A stretch of DNA of 8,398 nt from an uncultured Burkholderiales bacterium (GTDB lineage Bacteria > Pseudomonadota > Gammaproteobacteria > Burkholderiales > Burkholderiaceae_C), in the NCBI GenBank assembly GCA_903952885.1, contig CAJBHE010000122.1:1-8398 (forward strand). Direction: 5' to 3'. The notes under the pieces are model-generated. The model saw nothing but the letters and a program-made list of their open reading frames with translations, did not search any database and had not been told where the DNA came from. Position numbers and translations under genes: made by a program. The first letter of the stretch is position 1; each line of letters begins with the position of its first letter. This document shows positions 5,392 to 8,398 of the stretch, one piece after another.

Positions 5392-6059
5392 GGAGCGGAT
5401 GATTTGAATGTTGATGGCCAAATTAGTTGTAGGCCTGTGCGCTGAGCCAGCGTCTTTATATCCTCGAGAGTATCCACGTCCGTGCGGTAATGGCTGTTGG
5501 TAGTTACCCAGTGGTAGACCTGCTCTGGGTGGTCCTTCTGCCACTGGCGGCAGCCAAAGCTGGTGTCAGATGCCAAGATGTGTTGGCACACCTCGGCGCT
5601 GAACATCACGGGGTTGCCGGGTAGTCCATCCACTCTGGGTTGGACCACATGCATGCCGAGCGGCCTTTGTGCATAGGCGCTGATGAGATCTTGGATGTCT
5701 TGTGCCTCGATCAGCGGTTGATCTGCCAGGGCAACCAACACGGCGTCGCAACTTTCTGACAGGGCCTGCAGCCCCAAATGCAATGAGGCGTTTTGCCCGT
5801 CATCTGGGTGAGGGTTGAGCGTCTGCTTGACGGGGAATGGCGTGATGGCTTTTTGAATGTTTGCAGCGTAATGACCCAAGACCACGACCACCTCATCTAC
5901 CCCGGCTTGCGACAAGGCCATGAGTTGTCGCTGAATCAGGGGCACGCCGTGGAGCTCGAGCAGGCATTTGGGTCGATGCCCCATGCGAGAGGCAGAGCCC
6001 GCAGCCAAAAGTACCGCACCCAGAGTGGTTTTGGTTTTCAAGCCGTGACCTTTTGCCAT
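5388..6059 (-). CDS. mocA: MocA-type molybdenum cofactor cytidylyltransferase (MobA-like NTP transferase)
   Basis: The likely role is adding CMP to molybdopterin to give the cytosine-dinucleotide cofactor used by xanthine dehydrogenase/aldehyde oxidoreductase-family enzymes. The 223-residue product is a compact NTP transferase: LLAAGSASRMG (17-27) with Lys31 forms the nucleotide-binding loop, ALADQP (110-115) carries the metal-binding Asp, GLPGNPVMF (145-153) follows, and DVDTLED (194-200) is near the end. Pairing with xdhC favours MocA over the MobA guanylyltransferase; a related nucleotidyltransferase cannot be excluded. The ATG at 6059 has no Shine-Dalgarno, while a TTG at 6041 (residue 7) has AAAGG 7 bases upstream and also precedes the conserved core, so the true start could be there. 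leuB ends 32 bases upstream with no terminator visible. The 3' end overlaps xdhC by ATGA. Confidence 0.85.
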   Translation of the reverse strand: MAKGHGLKTKTTLGAVLLAAGSASRMGHRPKCLLELHGVPLIQRQLMALSQAGVDEVVVVLGHYAANIQKAITPFPVKQTLNPHPDDGQNASLHLGLQALSESCDAVLVALADQPLIEAQDIQDLISAYAQRPLGMHVVQPRVDGLPGNPVMFSAEVCQHILASDTSFGCRQWQKDHPEQVYHWVTTNSHYRTDVDTLEDIKTLAQRTGLQLIWPSTFKSSAP

Positions 6060-6091
6060 GTGCGTCAGCAGATGGGTTGGGTAGGCTTCAT

Positions 6092-7177
6092 TCAGCTCAA
6101 TGCCTTTACCACTGCATCACCCATCTGAGCCGTGCCCACTTTGGTCGTGCCTTCGCTGTAGATGTCAGGAGTGCGCAGTCCTTGGGCCAACACGACTTTC
6201 ACAGCGGTCTCGATGCGGTCAGCTGCTGCAGCTTGGTTCAAGCTGAAACGCAACATCATGGCGGCGCTGAGGATGGTGGCCAAGGGGTTGGCCACGCCTT
6301 TGCCTGCGATGTCGGGTGCGCTGCCGTGGCTGGGTTCGTACAAGCCTTGGTTCTTTGAGTTCAAAGAAGCAGACGGCAACATGCCAATAGAGCCTGTGAG
6401 CATGGAGGCTTCGTCGCTCAAGATGTCGCCAAACATATTGCCGGTCACCACCACGTCAAAGCGCTTGGGCTCTTTCACCAGTTGCATGGCGGCGTTGTCG
6501 ACGTACATGTGGTCCAGCGTAATGTCTGGGTACTCTTTGCCCACTTCGCTCACCACGTCTTTCCAGAACTGGAAGGTTTCCAGCACGTTGGCTTTGTCCA
6601 CGCTGGTCACGCGACCTTCGGTGCCTGCGGCTTTGCGCTTGCGGGCAGCTTGGAAAGCCACATGGGCAATGCGCTCGATCTCGGGCTTCGAGTAGCGCAT
6701 GGTGTCGAACGCTTCTTCTGCACCTGGGAAGTGGCCGTCAGTGGCCACGCGGCGGCCGCGGGGTTGGCCAAAGTAAATATCGCCAGTGAGTTCGCGGATG
6801 ATCAAAATGTCCAAGCCAGCAATCAGCTCAGGCTTCAAACTTGATGCGCCTACCAATTGCTCGTAGCAAATGGCAGGGCGGAAGTTGGCAAACAGGCCCA
6901 TGTTTTTGCGCAAACCCAAAATGGCTTGCTCGGGACGCAGCGGGCGGTCGAGCGTGTCGTATTTCCAGTCGCCCACAGCGCCGAACAACACGGCATCTGC
7001 ATCCATCGCCAACTTGAGCGTGGCTTCTGGCAGCGGGTGGCCGTGCCCGTCAAACGCTGCGCCGCCCACCAAGGCTGTTTCGGATTCAAAGGTGAGGTCG
7101 AGGACGTTCAAGACCTTGACCGCTTCGGCCACGATTTCTGGGCCGATGCCGTCGCCGGGAAGGATTGCGATTTTCAT
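6092..7177 (-). CDS. leuB: 3-isopropylmalate dehydrogenase
   Basis: LeuB oxidatively decarboxylates 3-isopropylmalate with NAD to 2-oxoisocaproate, the last committed step of leucine synthesis. The 361-residue product is full length. MKIAILPGDGIGPEI opens the fold; Arg90 and Arg100 (LRKNMGLFANFRP), Arg128 (IIREL), Tyr135 (TGDIYFG), Lys195 (VDKANVLE) and Asp227 (YVDNAAM) fit the substrate and catalytic positions. NMFGDILSDEAS (247-258) gives the metal-binding Asp251 and Asp255, and EPSHGSAPDIAG (281-292) is the NAD loop. The start lies 21 bases after the leuD stop, with only a weak AGAAG element 8 bases ahead. mocA follows after 32 bases, so leuB appears to be an internal gene of the operon rather than its end. 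Confidence 0.98.
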   Translation of the reverse strand: MKIAILPGDGIGPEIVAEAVKVLNVLDLTFESETALVGGAAFDGHGHPLPEATLKLAMDADAVLFGAVGDWKYDTLDRPLRPEQAILGLRKNMGLFANFRPAICYEQLVGASSLKPELIAGLDILIIRELTGDIYFGQPRGRRVATDGHFPGAEEAFDTMRYSKPEIERIAHVAFQAARKRKAAGTEGRVTSVDKANVLETFQFWKDVVSEVGKEYPDITLDHMYVDNAAMQLVKEPKRFDVVVTGNMFGDILSDEASMLTGSIGMLPSASLNSKNQGLYEPSHGSAPDIAGKGVANPLATILSAAMMLRFSLNQAAAADRIETAVKVVLAQGLRTPDIYSEGTTKVGTAQMGDAVVKALS

Positions 7178-7198
7178 GTGTTGTTCTTCTAAATGGGT

Positions 7199-7864
7199 TT
7201 ACATCGTGTGAGCCAACCAAGGCTTGGTGGCCAAGCGCTCGGCTTCAAAGGCTTTGATCTTGTCGGACTGACGCAGGGTCAGGCCAATGTCGTCAAAGCC
7301 GTTGAGCAAGCAGTATTTGCGGAAGGCTTGCACGTCAAATGGAATGGTCTCGCCTTGTGGGCGCACGATGACTTGGTTCTCAAGGTCAATCGTCAACTCA
7401 TAGCCTGGGAAGGCGTGCACTTCATTGAACAACAGGTCAATCGCGGCCTCGGGCAGCACGATGGGCAGCAAGCCGTTTTTGAAACAGTTGTTAAAAAAGA
7501 TGTCGGCAAAGCTGGGTGCAATCACAGCGCGGAAGCCGAATTGGTCAATCGCCCAAGGTGCGTGTTCGCGTGATGAGCCGCAGCCAAAGTTTTTGCGGGC
7601 CAACAAAATTGACGCGCCTTCGGTGCGGTACGCACCTGGCAGATACCGCGGCTGGTTCAGCACAAAGTCTGGGTTGGGCTTGCGGCTGGCGGGGTCTTGT
7701 CCGGGCTCGCCGTGGTCCAAGTAGCGCCACTCATCAAACAAGTTGGGGCCAAAGCCCGTCTTGCGGATGGACTTCAAAAACTGCTTGGGGATGATGGCGT
7801 CGGTGTCGACGTTCTCGCGGTCCATGGGGGCCACGATGCCTTTGTGGAGGGTGAATTTCTGCAT
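7199..7864 (-). CDS. leuD: 3-isopropylmalate dehydratase small subunit
   Basis: LeuD is the swivelling-domain subunit that joins LeuC to isomerise 2-isopropylmalate to 3-isopropylmalate. The 221-residue product is slightly longer than the E. coli protein (201) but typical of the proteobacterial LeuD1 type. Conserved blocks are NVDTDAIIPKQFLK (18-31), ARKNFGCGSSREHAPWAI (89-106), the substrate-recognition stretch with the GCGSSREH signature, and SFADIFFNNCFKNGLLP (118-134). The ATG at 7864 has a strong Shine-Dalgarno that overlaps the leuC stop, 12 bases upstream, so translation of the two subunits is probably coupled, which suits a heterodimer. Confidence 0.98.
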   Translation of the reverse strand: MQKFTLHKGIVAPMDRENVDTDAIIPKQFLKSIRKTGFGPNLFDEWRYLDHGEPGQDPASRKPNPDFVLNQPRYLPGAYRTEGASILLARKNFGCGSSREHAPWAIDQFGFRAVIAPSFADIFFNNCFKNGLLPIVLPEAAIDLLFNEVHAFPGYELTIDLENQVIVRPQGETIPFDVQAFRKYCLLNGFDDIGLTLRQSDKIKAFEAERLATKPWLAHTM

Positions 7865-7872
7865 GATTTTTA

Positions 7873-7879
7873 TCCCTTA
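7873..7879 (-). promoter_or_regulatory. leuD ribosome binding site overlapping the leuC stop
   Basis: TAAGGGA (7879-7873, minus strand) contains the leuC TAA stop codon and an AGGGA Shine-Dalgarno core, 8 bases before the leuD ATG. Termination on leuC would place ribosomes directly at the leuD initiation region, which favours balanced synthesis of the two subunits. Confidence 0.7.
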
Positions 7880-8398
7880 GGCGAACTTGCGCACGTCCAC
7901 AAAGTGGCCATGAATAGCGGCAGCAGCGGCCATGGCGGGGCTGACCAAATGGGTGCGGCCACCGTTGCCTTGACGGCCTTCGAAGTTGCGGTTGCTGGTG
8001 GAGGCGCAGCGCTCGCCTGGCTCTAAGCGGTCGGCGTTCATGGCCAAGCACATCGAGCAGCCGGGCTCGCGCCACTCAAAGCCAGCGGCTTTGAAAATCT
8101 CGTGCAGGCCTTCTTTTTCAGCTTGCTCTTTGACCAAGCCAGAGCCGGGAACCACCAAAGCGAGCTTGATGTTCTTGGCCACTTTTTGGCCGAGTTTCTT
8201 GACCACGGCTGCAGCTTCGCGCATGTCTTCAATGCGGCTGTTGGTGCAGGAACCGATGAACACTTTGTCGACAAAAATGTCGTTCAGCGGCTTGCCCGGT
8301 TCGAGCGCCATGTAGGTCAGCGCGCGCTCGATGGCGCCGCGCTTGTTGACGTCTTTTTCCTTGTCCGGATCGGGCACGCGGGCGTCGATGCCGAGCAC
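7877..8398 (-). CDS. leuC: 3-isopropylmalate dehydratase large subunit, 3' part (5' end beyond the right edge)
   Basis: LeuC is the [4Fe-4S] aconitase-type subunit of isopropylmalate isomerase. Only the last 173 residues are inside the window; the family is about 470 residues, so some 300 are missing, and the GTG at the edge is an internal valine codon rather than a start. All three cluster ligands lie in this part: FIGSCTNSR (Cys51 of the visible part) and EPGCSMCLAMN (Cys114 and Cys117). SNRNFEGRQGNGGRTHLVSPAMAAAAAI (split here as SNRNFEGRQG and LVSPAMAAAAA) is the usual C-terminal signature, with substrate-binding Arg residues. The order leuC-leuD-leuB with short gaps indicates one operon. 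Confidence 0.98.
   Translation of the reverse strand: MLGIDARVPDPDKEKDVNKRGAIERALTYMALEPGKPLNDIFVDKVFIGSCTNSRIEDMREAAAVVKKLGQKVAKNIKLALVVPGSGLVKEQAEKEGLHEIFKAAGFEWREPGCSMCLAMNADRLEPGERCASTSNRNFEGRQGNGGRTHLVSPAMAAAAAIHGHFVDVRKFA

Noticed and set aside
5392..5544. 51-residue N-terminal extension of xdhC
   Set aside because: It overlaps mocA out of frame, is unlike XdhC proteins, and the ATGA overlap at 5391 is a better start.
6065..6091. 8-codon mini-ORF (MKPTQPIC) starting just after the leuB stop, ahead of mocA
   Set aside because: It is very short, has no Shine-Dalgarno and shows no codon pattern suggesting regulation; probably chance.
6162..6695. 177-codon plus-strand open frame opposite leuB
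   Set aside because: It is a shadow of the conserved leuB; its composition is that of a reverse-complemented coding frame and it has no family motifs.

Overview
The window looks like a mid-to-high-GC betaproteobacterial chromosome, most likely Burkholderiales of the Comamonadaceae type (Limnohabitans/Rhodoferax/Curvibacter-like). This rests on the gene order leuC-leuD-leuB ... asd-fimV-truA-trpF and on the protein sequences; the genus is a guess. Every supported gene is on the minus strand, so transcription runs from high to low coordinates. I see no rRNA, tRNA, CRISPR array, insertion sequence or phage gene.

Right part (8398 down to about 6092): the 3' part of leuC, then complete leuD and leuB, spaced 12 and 21 bases apart. 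They encode the two isopropylmalate isomerase subunits and isopropylmalate dehydrogenase of leucine synthesis. Middle part (6059 down to 4390): a tightly coupled pair, a MocA-type molybdopterin nucleotidyltransferase and an XdhC-type chaperone, joined by an ATGA start/stop overlap. They begin 32 bases after leuB with no visible terminator and look like a molybdenum-cofactor maturation module appended to the leu operon. No molybdoenzyme gene is in the window.

The only sizeable non-coding gap (4142-4389, upstream of asd) is the most interesting part. Read on the minus strand it holds an inverted repeat, a good -10 box (TACAAT), a previously unlisted 33-codon ORF beginning 7 bases after that box, and then RNA segments that can pair in mutually exclusive ways, ending in a T-rich tract just before the asd ribosome binding site. 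The small ORF ends in VITLKTTTIKG; eight of nine residues in I-T-L-K-T-T-T-I-K are Thr, Ile or Lys, all end products made through aspartate semialdehyde, the product of Asd. This has the layout of a transcription attenuator with a leader peptide, sensing Thr (perhaps also Ile/Lys) supply.

Left part (4141 down to 1): asd (aspartate-semialdehyde dehydrogenase), fimV (short FimV-like inner-membrane protein with a LysM-like domain and a His-rich cytoplasmic linker), truA (tRNA pseudouridine synthase) and the 5' 179 codons of trpF (phosphoribosylanthranilate isomerase). Gaps are 24, 5 and -4 bases, so these four probably form one transcription unit under the asd leader. If so, the attenuator would also affect fimV, truA and trpF unless internal promoters exist.
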